The notes under the pieces are model-generated. The model searched no databases. It saw only the letters and a list, made by a program, of their open reading frames with translations, and was not told where the DNA came from. A stretch of DNA of 64,000 bases from Verrucomicrobiota bacterium. GTDB lineage: Bacteria > Verrucomicrobiota > Verrucomicrobiia > Opitutales > Opitutaceae. A program made the position numbers and the translations under genes. The stretch spans positions 1-64,000 of the forward strand of contig JACRQG010000018.1 of NCBI GenBank assembly GCA_016222805.1, read 5' to 3'. Each line of letters begins with the position of its first letter. The stretch's first letter is position 1. Positions 8,979-18,084 of the stretch are shown here, piece by piece.

Positions 8979-10226
8979 ATGTCCACCAGCACGCAGCGCC
9001 TCGGGGTCGGGATCATCGGCAGCGGATTCATGACCCGGTTTCACCTGCAATCGTGGCAGGCGGTGCGCGATGCCGACATCGTCGGCCTCTGGAGCCCCAA
9101 CGCGGCCCACGCGGCCGAGACCGCGGCCCTGGCGCGCTCGCTCGGCGTCGGTGAGACCCGCGCGTACCGCTCCATCACCGAGATGGTGGCCGATCCCGCC
9201 ATCCATGCGCTCTGGATTTGCGGTCCCAACCACCGCCGCGTGGAGAACCTCGAGGAGATCGTCGCCGCGCTGGAGGCCGGCCGGGGCAGCCTGATCGGAA
9301 TCGCCTGCGAGAAACCCCTCGCCCGCAATGTCGCGGAGGCGCGCCGCTGCCTCGAGCTGATCCAGCGGGCCGGCGTCCTCCACGGCTACCTCGAGGACCA
9401 GCTGTTCATCCCGCAATTGGTGAAGGGACGCGCCCTCGCCTGGGCCCGGGGCGCCTCGATCAGCGGTCGTCCCTACCTGGCGCGCGCCGCCGAGGAGCAC
9501 AGCGGCCCGCACATGCCGTGGTTCTGGCAGGGCGATCTCCAGGGCGGCGGGGTGCTCAACGACATGATGTGCCACAGCGTCGAGGTCGCCCGCTGCCTGC
9601 TCACCGACCCCGCCAAGCCGCGCTCCAGCCTCACGCCCGTCCGGGTCACCGGCCACATCCACAGCCTGAAATGGTCGCGGCCCGACTACGCGCAGCAGCT
9701 GCGGGAGCGCATGGGCGCCGCCGTCGATTACACGCGCCGCCCGTCCGAGGATTTCGCCCGGGCCACGATCGAATACGTCGACGACGCCGGCCACCCGCTG
9801 ATGGCGGAGGTCACGACGTCGTGGAGCTTCGTCGGCGCCGGCCTGCGGCTGAGCATGGAACTGCTCGGCCCGGAATACTCCTTCTCCTACAACTCCCTGA
9901 ACGCCGGCGCCCAGCTCTTCCTCAGCCGGCGCGTGACCGGCCGCGCGGGCGAGGATCTGGTGGAGAAGCAGAATGCCGAGCAGGGCCTCATGCCGCTCGT
10001 CGGCAACGAGGTGGCCGAGTACGGCTATGAGAACGAGAACCGGCACTTCGTGCGCTGCTTCCGGGAAGGCCGCCAGCCGGAGCTCGGTTTCGCCGAGGGT
10101 CTCGAGGTGGTGGAGATGCTGATGACCGCCTATATGAGCGCCGAGCAGGGCCGCACGCTCCCGTGGAAACCGCCGGGCCTGGAGACGTTTGTCCCCGCGG
10201 TGGCGCAAGGCACCTGGAAACCCTGA
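8979..10226 (+). CDS. Gfo/Idh/MocA-family oxidoreductase
   Basis: NAD(P)-dependent dehydrogenase acting on sugars or sugar derivatives. The Rossmann fold opens with VGIIGSGFM, and the family's EKP motif appears as CEKPLARN. The C-terminal half is the usual mixed beta-sheet substrate domain. The protein is 415 residues from ATG 8979; the longer in-frame start would read through repeat DNA. The MFS transporter gene follows 15 bp after the stop, so the pair probably imports and oxidises one carbohydrate, a common arrangement in this phylum. The substrate is unknown. Confidence 0.92.
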   Translation: MSTSTQRLGVGIIGSGFMTRFHLQSWQAVRDADIVGLWSPNAAHAAETAALARSLGVGETRAYRSITEMVADPAIHALWICGPNHRRVENLEEIVAALEAGRGSLIGIACEKPLARNVAEARRCLELIQRAGVLHGYLEDQLFIPQLVKGRALAWARGASISGRPYLARAAEEHSGPHMPWFWQGDLQGGGVLNDMMCHSVEVARCLLTDPAKPRSSLTPVRVTGHIHSLKWSRPDYAQQLRERMGAAVDYTRRPSEDFARATIEYVDDAGHPLMAEVTTSWSFVGAGLRLSMELLGPEYSFSYNSLNAGAQLFLSRRVTGRAGEDLVEKQNAEQGLMPLVGNEVAEYGYENENRHFVRCFREGRQPELGFAEGLEVVEMLMTAYMSAEQGRTLPWKPPGLETFVPAVAQGTWKP

Positions 10227-10241
10227 ACCCCGACTCTTCCG

Positions 10242-11579
10242 ATGACTACTCCCAACAAAACTCCCAAGGGCTCGCTCTTCGCGATGATGGCCCTCGAATT
10301 CTTCATCTGGGGCGCCTGGCTCCCCCTGATCTTCGGCTACCTGCCGAGCCTGGGGTTCACACCGGTCCAGCAGGCGTGGATCCTCAACGCCTTCCCGATC
10401 GCCGCGATCGTCGGCATGTTCTTCAGCAATCAGTACGCGGACCGCCATTTCGCCGCCGAGAAGTTCCTCGCCTTCTCGCACCTCGTCGGCGGGCTCGCGA
10501 TCCTCGGCTGCGCCTTCACCCGGCAGTTCACGCCGTTCTTCATCCTGATGCTGGTGCACTGCCTGCTCTACGTGCCCACGATCTCGATCACCAACTCGAT
10601 CGCCTTCGCCGCGATGAAGGACCCGGCGAAGGAATTCGGCATCGTGCGCATGGGCGGCACCATCGGCTGGATCCTCGCCGCCTGGCCGTTCACGTTCATC
10701 CTCGTCGACTGGGCCAAGGTCGACGCCGCCAACGCGCAGGGCTTCGTCAACTGGCTCGGCACCGTCCTCAGCTCCGGCCTCAGCGGTGACGCCCTCAAGG
10801 ACGCCACCCGCTACACCTTCATCGTCGCCGGCGTGGCTTCGCTCGTCCTTGCCGGGTTCAGCCTCACGCTCCCGCACACGCCCGCCAAGAAGGCCGGCGA
10901 GGGCGGCGCCGAAAACCTCGCCTGGCTCGAGGCCATGAAGCTGCTCAAGCACCCGTTTGTCCTCGTGCTCTGGCTCGTCACCCTGATCGACTCCTTCGTC
11001 CACAACTGCTACTTCAACTGGACCGGCGTCTTCCTCGGCACGGCCAAGGAGGCGGGCGGAGTCGGCATCGCCGGCAACTGGATCATGCCGGTCATGAGCA
11101 TCGGCCAGATTGCCGAGATCCTCACGATGTTTGTGCTCGGCGCCACCCTCAAGGCCTTCGGCTGGCGCACCACGATGATCTTCGGCATCCTCGGCCACGC
11201 CGCGCGCTTCGCGGTCTACGCCTTCTTCCCGCAGAGCCCCGCGCTCATCATCGTCGTCCAGATCCTCCACGGCATCTGCTACGCCTTCTTCTTCGCGACG
11301 GTGTACATCTTCGTCGACGCGTACTTCCCGAAGGACATCCGCTCCAGTGCCCAGGGTCTCTTCAACGTGCAGATCCTCGGCATCGGCGCCCTGCTCGCGA
11401 ATTCGATCTGCCCGTGGCTGATCCAGAACGTCTACACGGTGAAGTCCGTGACCGACTTCCGCGGCCTCTTCCTCGTCCCGCTGATCACCGCGTCGGTCGC
11501 CGCCATCGCGCTCGCGCTGTTCTTCCATCCCCCGAAGGACACCAGCGCCGCCGGCAGCCCGGCCGCGGCGCCGCACTGA
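10242..11579 (+). CDS. MFS transporter, nucleoside:H+ symporter-like
   Basis: Integral membrane transporter of 445 residues with about 12 predicted transmembrane helices. The opening (MALEFFIWGAWLPLIFGYL) and the segment SITNSIAFAAMKDP followed by RMGGTIGWILAAW resemble the NupG-type nucleoside:proton symporter family, which in Verrucomicrobiota usually sits beside Gfo/Idh dehydrogenases and may carry sugars rather than nucleosides (inference). It probably shares a transcript with the oxidoreductase 15 bp upstream, and the transcript ends at the terminator at 11595-11624. Confidence 0.88.
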   Translation: MTTPNKTPKGSLFAMMALEFFIWGAWLPLIFGYLPSLGFTPVQQAWILNAFPIAAIVGMFFSNQYADRHFAAEKFLAFSHLVGGLAILGCAFTRQFTPFFILMLVHCLLYVPTISITNSIAFAAMKDPAKEFGIVRMGGTIGWILAAWPFTFILVDWAKVDAANAQGFVNWLGTVLSSGLSGDALKDATRYTFIVAGVASLVLAGFSLTLPHTPAKKAGEGGAENLAWLEAMKLLKHPFVLVLWLVTLIDSFVHNCYFNWTGVFLGTAKEAGGVGIAGNWIMPVMSIGQIAEILTMFVLGATLKAFGWRTTMIFGILGHAARFAVYAFFPQSPALIIVVQILHGICYAFFFATVYIFVDAYFPKDIRSSAQGLFNVQILGIGALLANSICPWLIQNVYTVKSVTDFRGLFLVPLITASVAAIALALFFHPPKDTSAAGSPAAAPH

Positions 11580-11594
11580 GTCCTTTGCTCCCGC

Positions 11595-11624
11595 GCCCCG
11601 GCCGTCATCCGGCCGGGGCTTTTT
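11595..11624 (+). terminator. rho-independent terminator
   Basis: A GC-rich stem, GCCCCGGCCG (11595-11604) against CCGGCCGGGGC (11609-11619) with a TCAT loop, is followed by a T run. It lies 15 bp past the MFS stop and is the clearest intrinsic terminator in the window. Confidence 0.85.
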
Positions 11625-11679
11625 CTTGCGGGCTCCTTTTCCTTCGCCTCCTCCCTCGCCGCTTTCCCCTCACCCGGCC

Positions 11680-12855
11680 ATGTCCACCCCCGCCGCTCTC
11701 TCGCGCTGTTCCCGCCCTCTCGAAGGCCTGTGGGTGGGGCGACCCCGCCCCGCCGAACACCGGCCACCACCGGTTCGCGCCGCCGCGCCGCGGCTTTCCG
11801 CACCGCCCGGCCGCGCCAGCCTCGTCGCCCTCACCCTGACCCTGCTCCTCGCCGGCGGGCTGCACGCCGAACGCCTCGAACTCGTCGCCGGCGGCACCGA
11901 GTCGGCCACGGGCATTGCGGCAACCCGCGCCGCCCTGCGCGAGCCGTTCGGCGTCGACTTCGATGCCGCCGGCAATCTCTACGTGATCGAGATGGCCGCG
12001 GGCAACCGCCTGCTGAAAATCGACCGCGGCGGCCGGCTCACGCACGTCGCCGGCCAGCCCACCGCCGGGGATTCCGGCGACGGTGGTCCCGCCCTCGCGG
12101 CGCAATTCAACGGCCCGCACAACCTCGCCGTCCTCCCGGATGGCGACATCCTCATCGGCGACACCTGGAACGGCCGCGTCCGGCGCTTCTCTGCCGCCGA
12201 CGGCACCGTTTCGAGCCTGCCCGGCTTCTCGGTGCCCGCCGCCCAGGCGCGTGCCTCCGGCCCCTACTGCATCACGCTCGACTTCACCGGCCGGACCCTT
12301 GTGGTCGCCGACCTTCGGCGCGTGCATGCCATCGATCTGGCCACCGGTCGTGCCCGCGTGCTTGCCGGCAATGGCCAGAAGGGCGTGCCGCCCGACGGGG
12401 CTCGCGCCCTCGACGCCCCGCTGGCCGACCCCCGCGCCGCCGCGCTGGATCGCCAGGGCAATCTCTATATCCTCGAACGCGGCGGCCATGCCCTCCGCCA
12501 CGTCGATCGCGACGGGCGCATCCGCACGGTCGTCAACGCCTCCGGTCGCAAGGGAGCGGAGGGAGATGGCGGCCCCGCGCTCGCCGCCACGATGAACGGC
12601 CCGAAGCACCTCTGCATCGACCGCGACGACTCCGTGATCATCGCCGACGCGGAGAATCACCTCATCCGCCGCTACATCCCAGCCACCGGCCGGATGGAAC
12701 GGGTGGCCGGCAACGGCCGCAAGGGCACCGCCGGGCTGGGAGGACCACCGGCCCAGGCGGAGTTGAACCGCCCCCATGGCGTCACCGTGCACCGCGACGG
12801 GACCCTCTACATCACCGACAGCTACAACCACCGGATCCTGCGCATCGCGCGGTGA
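11680..12855 (+). CDS. NHL-repeat beta-propeller protein, exported
   Basis: Six NHL-like blades fill the mature protein. Each blade reads roughly 'G/P-h-h-h-D-x-x-G-N-h-Y-h-x-D-x-x-N-x-R-h': for example FGVDFDAAGNLYVIE, HNLAVLPDGDILIGD, HGVTVHRDGTLYITD. Function is unassigned; propellers of this type bind ligands or act as lyases. A hydrophobic export segment (SLVALTLTLLLAGGLHAE) lies unusually far from the start, because the 5' end of the frame reads through a palindromic repeat copy (11734-11753, translated as VGRPRPA). No ATG or GTG exists between the repeat and the export segment, so I start at ATG 11680; 11626 is also open. The ceramidase-like gene follows 94 bp on. Confidence 0.82.
   Translation: MSTPAALSRCSRPLEGLWVGRPRPAEHRPPPVRAAAPRLSAPPGRASLVALTLTLLLAGGLHAERLELVAGGTESATGIAATRAALREPFGVDFDAAGNLYVIEMAAGNRLLKIDRGGRLTHVAGQPTAGDSGDGGPALAAQFNGPHNLAVLPDGDILIGDTWNGRVRRFSAADGTVSSLPGFSVPAAQARASGPYCITLDFTGRTLVVADLRRVHAIDLATGRARVLAGNGQKGVPPDGARALDAPLADPRAAALDRQGNLYILERGGHALRHVDRDGRIRTVVNASGRKGAEGDGGPALAATMNGPKHLCIDRDDSVIIADAENHLIRRYIPATGRMERVAGNGRKGTAGLGGPPAQAELNRPHGVTVHRDGTLYITDSYNHRILRIAR
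11731..11753. repeat. palindromic repeat inside a reading frame (family A, locus 4)
   Basis: The hairpin GTGGGGC-GACCCC-GCCCCGC (11734-11753), with one G-T pair, is the family A unit. It lies in frame within the N-terminal codons of the NHL-protein gene. Confidence 0.7.
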
Positions 12856-12949
12856 TGCCGATCGGGGCGCCGGAACCGATCCAACCGGAATGCCGGCGCG
12901 CCGCAAATGCCCTTGCGTCGCTTCGCGCGCGGCGATTATTCGCCCCCGC

Positions 12950-14344
12950 ATGCACGCGCCCCTCGCTTTCGATCGCGTTCGCTGGTTCTGCGTTCTCCTC
13001 GGCACGCTCGCCCTCGCGCTGGCCGCCCCCGCCGCCACCGCCACCTGGCGCGCCGGCACCGGCCGGGAGATCATCACGCCCCCCGCTGGCCTCTGGATGA
13101 CCGGCTACGCCTCGCGCGACCGTCCCGCCGACGGCAAGGCGCAGGATCTCTGGGTCAAGGCGCTGGCGGTCGCCGATCCCGCCGGCAATCGCGGCGTGCT
13201 CCTCACCCTGGACCTGTGCGGCATTTCCCGCGAGAGCAGCGAAAAGGCGGCGACCGAGATCTGCCGTCGTTATCGCCTGCCGCGCAGCGCGGTGATGACC
13301 AATGTCTCGCACACGCACTGCTCCCCGGCGGTCGAGGGGAATCTCCTCGGCATCCGCGTCCTCCCGCCCGACGGCATCGCCAAGATGGTCGCCTACACGC
13401 GCGAGCTCGAGCAGAAGATGATCCGGGCCGCCGCCACCGCCCTCGATTCGCTCGCCCCCGCCGTCATCACCTGGGGCGGCGACGAGGCGCACTTCGGATT
13501 CAATCGCCGCGAAAACCCGGAAAAGGACGTCGTCGCCCTCCGGGCGGCGGGAAAGCTCAAGGGCCCCTTCGACCCGCGCGTACCCGTCCTGGCAGTACGT
13601 ACCACCGCCGGCGAACTGCAGGCCCTCTTCCTCTCCTACGCCTGCCACAACACCACGCTCTCCTTCTTCCAGTGGCATGGGGACTACGCCGGCAGCGCGC
13701 AGGCCGAACTCGAACGCCGCCACCCCGGGGCCACCGTGCTCTTTGCCATCGGGTGCGGCGCCGACATCAACCCCGGCCCGCGCCGCGAGCTTCCCTACGT
13801 CGAGCAGCACGGCCGGGCCCTGGCCGACGCCGCCGACCGGGCTCTTGCCAAGTCCATGACCCCCGTCTCCGGCCGGTTTGCCAGTGATTTCGCCGACATC
13901 ACCCTGACCTTCTCGCGCCAGCCGACGGAGGCGCAGCTGGTCGAGGCCGAGACGAAGCAACAAGCGAACAAGGAAATGCACCAGGCCTGGGCCGCCGCCG
14001 TGCGCGCCCAGATGCGCAGCCGCGGCGCCAAACTCCTCGACTACGACTATCCGATCCAGGCCTGGCGCCTCGGCAACCTCTCCTGGGTCGCCCTCGGCGG
14101 CGAGGTGGTTGTCGATTACGCCCTGCGTCTGCGCCGCGAGGCCGGCGACGCCTTGTGGGTCTTCGGTTACTCCACCGACGTCATGGCCTACATCCCCAGC
14201 GAGCGCGTCCTGAAGGAGGGACGCTATGAAGGGGAATCCTCCATGGTTCCGTACGGGCGCCCCGGCCCGTGGACGCCCGGCCTCGAGGAGAAGATCATCG
14301 CCAAGACCCACGAGTTGCTGGCCCGCACCGCTGCGGCGAAGTGA
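12950..14344 (+). CDS. neutral/alkaline ceramidase-like exported protein (N-terminal domain only)
   Basis: Resembles the catalytic N-terminal domain of neutral ceramidases (zinc amidases that split the N-acyl bond of ceramides). A signal peptide (FCVLLGTLALALAAPAATA) leads into AGTGREIITPPAGLWMTGYASR, the usual family start. NVSHTHCSPAV corresponds to the zinc-site HTH segment, and GCGADINPGPR matches the family GxxGDxxPN region. At 464 residues it lacks the C-terminal immunoglobulin-like domain of full ceramidases (650 residues or more). Such short forms are abundant in Planctomycetes and Verrucomicrobiota and their substrates are unknown. It lies between the NHL gene and the MetE-like gene, 22 bp before the latter. 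Confidence 0.87.
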   Translation: MHAPLAFDRVRWFCVLLGTLALALAAPAATATWRAGTGREIITPPAGLWMTGYASRDRPADGKAQDLWVKALAVADPAGNRGVLLTLDLCGISRESSEKAATEICRRYRLPRSAVMTNVSHTHCSPAVEGNLLGIRVLPPDGIAKMVAYTRELEQKMIRAAATALDSLAPAVITWGGDEAHFGFNRRENPEKDVVALRAAGKLKGPFDPRVPVLAVRTTAGELQALFLSYACHNTTLSFFQWHGDYAGSAQAELERRHPGATVLFAIGCGADINPGPRRELPYVEQHGRALADAADRALAKSMTPVSGRFASDFADITLTFSRQPTEAQLVEAETKQQANKEMHQAWAAAVRAQMRSRGAKLLDYDYPIQAWRLGNLSWVALGGEVVVDYALRLRREAGDALWVFGYSTDVMAYIPSERVLKEGRYEGESSMVPYGRPGPWTPGLEEKIIAKTHELLARTAAAK

Positions 14345-14366
14345 CCCCGAGCCCACCTTTTCCCTC

Positions 14367-15395
14367 ATGCCCAACGCCAAACTCCCGAAATCCCCGCGCA
14401 TCCTCACGACCACCGTCGGTTCCTACCCGATTCCCGACTGGCTGGCCGCCCTGCCCAGCGAGCAGGCGGTCGTTGATGCGACCCGCGTCGTCTTCGACCT
14501 GCAACGCCAGGCCGGCATCGACCTGCCCACCGACGGCGAACTCTACCGCTTCGACATCAATCATCCCGACACCAACGGCATGATCGAGTACTTCATCCGT
14601 CCGATGGCCGGCGTGTCGTCGGTCGTCGGCCGTTCGATCACGGATGAATTCTCGCGCCACCACCCGATGGGGTTCCGCCGCAAGCCCGCCGGCGTGGTGG
14701 TTGGCCCGCTCGGCGAAGGTTCGCTCAACCTGCTCGCCGACTGCCAGCGCGCCGCCGCTGTCGCCGGCGGACCGTTCAAGTTCACGGTGACCAGCCCCTA
14801 CATGCTGGCGCGCACGCTCCTCGACCATCACTACCGCGACTTCGATCGGCTCACGATGGCGCTGGGCGAGGTGCTCGCCGCCCAGGTGCGCGGCCTGCCC
14901 ACCGCCTGCGTCCAGGTCGACGAGGCCAACATCCCGGGAAACCCGGCCGACGGCCCGCTGGCCGCCGCCTCGATGAACCTCGTGCTCGACGCCATCGACG
15001 CCGGCACCGAGCGCGCCGTGCATTTCTGCTTCGGCAACTACGGCGGCCAGACCATCCAAAAGGGCAACTGGAAGAAACTGCTCGGCTTCCTCAACGCCCT
15101 GCACACCGATCACCTCGTCCTCGAACTCGCCCACCGCCCGGCCGCCGATCTCGACGCCCTCAAGGGCATCGACCAGCGGATCGCCCTCGGCGTCGGCGTG
15201 ATCGACATCAAGGTGAACCACATCGAAACCCCCGACGAAATCGCCGCGCGCATCGAGGCGGTGGAGAAGAAGGTCGGCCCGGGCCGGGTCCGCTGGGTCC
15301 ATCCGGATTGCGGTTTCTGGATGCTCAAGCGTTCGGTCGCAGATCGGAAGATCGAAGCCCTCGTCCGCGGCCGCGACCTCTACCTCGGGCGGTAG
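14367..15395 (+). CDS. MetE-like cobalamin-independent methyltransferase (C-terminal catalytic domain type)
   Basis: A 342-residue protein with only the catalytic barrel of the MetE/UROD superfamily, opening with ILTTTVGSYPIPDW. All four expected zinc ligands can be placed: His219 and Cys221 (HFCFGNYGG), Glu253 (VLELAHR) and Cys315 (HPDCGF). It should therefore be catalytically competent. Short core forms of this kind use methyl donors other than folate in some archaea and bacteria, and others act in catabolic demethylation, so a methionine-synthase role is only one option. The start at ATG 14367 gives the family N-terminus; longer frames read into the ceramidase gene. Confidence 0.87.
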   Translation: MPNAKLPKSPRILTTTVGSYPIPDWLAALPSEQAVVDATRVVFDLQRQAGIDLPTDGELYRFDINHPDTNGMIEYFIRPMAGVSSVVGRSITDEFSRHHPMGFRRKPAGVVVGPLGEGSLNLLADCQRAAAVAGGPFKFTVTSPYMLARTLLDHHYRDFDRLTMALGEVLAAQVRGLPTACVQVDEANIPGNPADGPLAAASMNLVLDAIDAGTERAVHFCFGNYGGQTIQKGNWKKLLGFLNALHTDHLVLELAHRPAADLDALKGIDQRIALGVGVIDIKVNHIETPDEIAARIEAVEKKVGPGRVRWVHPDCGFWMLKRSVADRKIEALVRGRDLYLGR

Positions 15396-15446
15396 GCTCC
15401 CGTCGGAGGCGGTGTCGCAACCTCCGCACGGAACCGCATCGTTGCC

Positions 15447-15527
15447 TTTAGGCGGGCGGGGTGACAGCGCCCCGCACGCTGTGCTTTGATGCCCGTCTGG
15501 CGCGGGGCGAGGGCGCCCCGCCCACAG
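15447..15527. repeat. palindromic repeat, two-armed copy (family A, locus 5)
   Basis: The first arm, GCGGGG-TGACAGCG-CCCCGC (15456-15475), follows TTTAGGCG. The second arm is a perfect 8-bp hairpin, GCGGGGCG-AGGG-CGCCCCGC (15502-15521), ending in CCACA. It fills the first half of the 302-bp gap between the MetE-like gene and the next gene. Confidence 0.75.
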
Positions 15528-15619
15528 GGAATCCCAGAGGACGCAGATCCGTGCGGCGCGGGCGATCGTCCCCGACTCCGGGGAGTCCGGAAACTCCTCC
15601 GCCGGCGCCCTCGCTCTTC

Positions 15620-15636
15620 TCCTGAAATTTTCAGGA
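15620..15636. promoter_or_regulatory. perfect 17-bp palindrome, candidate operator
   Basis: TCCTGAAA-T-TTTCAGGA has 8-bp arms with a single central base. It is A/T-rich in a GC-rich setting and lies about 60 bp before the start of the glycosidase-like gene. The size, symmetry and position fit a repressor site. No regulator gene is nearby, so the cognate protein is unknown. Confidence 0.5.
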
Positions 15637-15697
15637 ATGTTCATTTTGACTCGGGCAGCGGCGGGGGAAGTGATCGCCTCCGGCTGCCGCCCTACCC

Positions 15698-18010
15698 ATG
15701 CCCGTCGCTTCCCTGCCTGCCCTCCGCGCCATCCTGCACCCCGCCACGGCCACTCCGGGCGAGGTGACCGCCGCCACCGAACTCGCCCGGCTCACGGCCG
15801 CCACGGCGGGCCCGGCGGCCGCTCCCGGAGCCGGGGTTGCGGTCGCGCTGGCCCACCGCCAATGGGTGCCGGCCTCCCGCCTCCCGTCCGCCGCCGCCTC
15901 GACTCCCGCGTGGATGTGGCTGCGCCTCGCCGAGGACGGCACCGGCGAGATCATCGCCACCCACGGTTCCTTCCTCTTCGCGGCGGTGCGGTTGCTCGCC
16001 AACGGCGTCGCCTCCTGCACCCGCGAGAAGCTCGCCGCCGGTCTGTTCGTGCCGGCCGCATTTTCCTGGCACCGGCCGCACTGGGATGCCTGCTACACGC
16101 AGTACTGGCGTTCGGCGCGCGGTTTTGATCCCGAGCACTACGTCGCCACCCTCGCCGAGGCCGGTTTCACCCACTGCGAGGTCAACGGCCTCCAGGCCCA
16201 CTTCCCGCACGAGGACCTCGTCGCGCACGAGTACTACCCGCAGTTCTACACCTACGCCCCGGGGTTTAATCACTTCGTCGCCACCGAGCTCACCAAGGGC
16301 CTCTGGCCCGCGCTCTACCTCGACGCGAACCTCAACCACCTGCTCAAGCTCGCCGCCCTCGGCCGCCGCTACGGCCTGAAACCCGGCGTCTGCATGTTCG
16401 AGCCGCGTACCTTTCCCGAGCGGTTCTTCCAGAAGTACCCCACGCTGCGCGGCGCCCGCGTCGACCACCCCTTCCGCTCCCGCCTGCCCCGTTTCACGCT
16501 CGCGCAGGATCACCCGGTCACCCGCCGGCACTTCCGCGAGGCCCTGCAGAAACTGATGCGGCACGTGCCGGACCTCTCGTACCTCTCACTCTGGACCAAC
16601 GACAGCGGCGCCGGCTTCGAACATACCGCCTCGCTCTATGTCGGGCGCAACGGGGGACCCTACCTCATTCGCGAGTGGCGCAACCACGACAAGGTCGCCG
16701 AGGCCGCCGGCCAGAGCATCGCCCGCTTCCTCCACAACCTGCGCGACGCCGCCGCCGAGCTGAACCCCGACTTTGACGTCCTGCTCCGCATCGAACCCTT
16801 CAAGGTCGAGCACGATCACATCAAGGCCGGCATGGGCGGGCACGTTGCCTACGAGGCCCCTTCGCTGCTGGTACGCGGCTACTCCCTCCCGTACCCGCAT
16901 CCCAAATACCCCGAGAACATGGGGGTGGCCGGCAGCATCTTCCACGCGACGATGGATCCCGCCGAAGCGGCGGCCCTTGCCGAGTCGCGCGCCCGGGGGA
17001 TTGAGCCCGTCCTCCATTATTCGGTCAGCGGCGTGATGAACCACGAGCCGCTCCTCGGACTGCCCTTCCCGCGGCTGCTCCACGCCAAGCTGCTCGCCGC
17101 CCGGCGCACCGGGTTGACGCGCCTGAGCGCCCTCGGCGGCCTCGCCAACACCGCGCGCACGCCGTACTGGCCCAACCCCGTCGCCCTCCAGGCCGCCCAG
17201 TTCTTCCCGGAACGCCCCCTCGACGAGGTCCTCACCGAGTACGCCGCCCGGATCACCGGCCCCGCCCACGCCGGCGACCTCGTGGCCGCATGGCGCGACT
17301 TTGAGGACGCCCTGGTCTGGCAGCCGCTGGTGCCGCTCTTCTGCGTCTTCGGCTTCTGCTGGCAACGCACGTGGGACCGGCCGTTCGTGCCCGACCTCGA
17401 GGCGGTGCCCGCCGCCGAGCGCGAATACTACGAGCGCCATGGCTGCTTCCAGTTCAACAACCCCGGACTGAACGACCTCGGCAAGGACGTCCTCTTCGAC
17501 CTCATCACCCGCGAAAGCGGGGCGAAGATGGCCGCCGACATGGATCGCGAACTCACCCCGCGCCTCCGGAGCCTGCTCGCCCGCCTGGCTCCGCTCGCCT
17601 CCCGGCACCCCGCCTTCGTGGACCTGCGCGATCGTGTCCAGGCCTACCTGCATTGGGTCACCACCCTGCGCAACGTCTGCGCCTGGTGCGAAAACGTCTA
17701 CGGCTACCTCGATCCGGCGTCCGATGCCGCCACGAAATCCGCCTGCGAGCAGCGCCTGCAGGCCGCCATCGACCTCGAACTCGCCAACACACGCGGCCTG
17801 ATCGAACTCCTCGAATCCTCCCGCACCGAGGTCCTCGCCCTCTCCGCCGTCGCCGAAAACACGTTCTTTTACGGCGAGAACCTGGTCGAACACCTCCGCA
17901 CCAAGATCCGCCTCACCGAGCGCTACCGTCATGTTCCGCCGCGGATCGACCGGAACATCTACTGGCGTCCCGCCCCGGGCACCCACTGGCCCGAAGGCTG
18001 GGTCGGATAG
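15698..18010 (+). CDS. uncharacterised TIM-barrel glycosidase-like protein
   Basis: A 770-residue protein with no obvious export signal. Residues about 1-110 resemble the alpha/beta N-terminal domain that precedes the barrel in GH20/GH67-type enzymes (ATHGSFLFAAVRLLANG corresponds to the 'xGxxxGxxxL' helix). Residues about 125-480 contain segments typical of a TIM barrel: WDACYTQYWRSARGFDP, HCEVNGLQAHFPHEDL, YLSLWTNDSGAGFEHT. The C-terminal 280 residues are largely helical. The order of domains is why I suggest a glycoside hydrolase relative; no catalytic pair can be assigned with confidence. It is first in a run of plus-strand genes with a PhyH dioxygenase, a ferritin-like protein and a Gfo/Idh oxidoreductase, possibly one pathway, with a candidate operator upstream. 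Confidence 0.6.
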   Translation: MPVASLPALRAILHPATATPGEVTAATELARLTAATAGPAAAPGAGVAVALAHRQWVPASRLPSAAASTPAWMWLRLAEDGTGEIIATHGSFLFAAVRLLANGVASCTREKLAAGLFVPAAFSWHRPHWDACYTQYWRSARGFDPEHYVATLAEAGFTHCEVNGLQAHFPHEDLVAHEYYPQFYTYAPGFNHFVATELTKGLWPALYLDANLNHLLKLAALGRRYGLKPGVCMFEPRTFPERFFQKYPTLRGARVDHPFRSRLPRFTLAQDHPVTRRHFREALQKLMRHVPDLSYLSLWTNDSGAGFEHTASLYVGRNGGPYLIREWRNHDKVAEAAGQSIARFLHNLRDAAAELNPDFDVLLRIEPFKVEHDHIKAGMGGHVAYEAPSLLVRGYSLPYPHPKYPENMGVAGSIFHATMDPAEAAALAESRARGIEPVLHYSVSGVMNHEPLLGLPFPRLLHAKLLAARRTGLTRLSALGGLANTARTPYWPNPVALQAAQFFPERPLDEVLTEYAARITGPAHAGDLVAAWRDFEDALVWQPLVPLFCVFGFCWQRTWDRPFVPDLEAVPAAEREYYERHGCFQFNNPGLNDLGKDVLFDLITRESGAKMAADMDRELTPRLRSLLARLAPLASRHPAFVDLRDRVQAYLHWVTTLRNVCAWCENVYGYLDPASDAATKSACEQRLQAAIDLELANTRGLIELLESSRTEVLALSAVAENTFFYGENLVEHLRTKIRLTERYRHVPPRIDRNIYWRPAPGTHWPEGWVG

Positions 18011-18084
18011 GGACCAAGGGACCTGGGACAAAGAGACCAAAGACAAGAGACCGTTTTCTTCTTTTTGCCGTTTTTCCTTTTCCC

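Noticed and set aside
7610-9031. Permease start at 9031 (473 residues)
   Set aside because: The extra 98 residues translate the palindromic repeat at 8831-8873 and non-coding sequence; the STAS domain begins naturally after ATG 8737.
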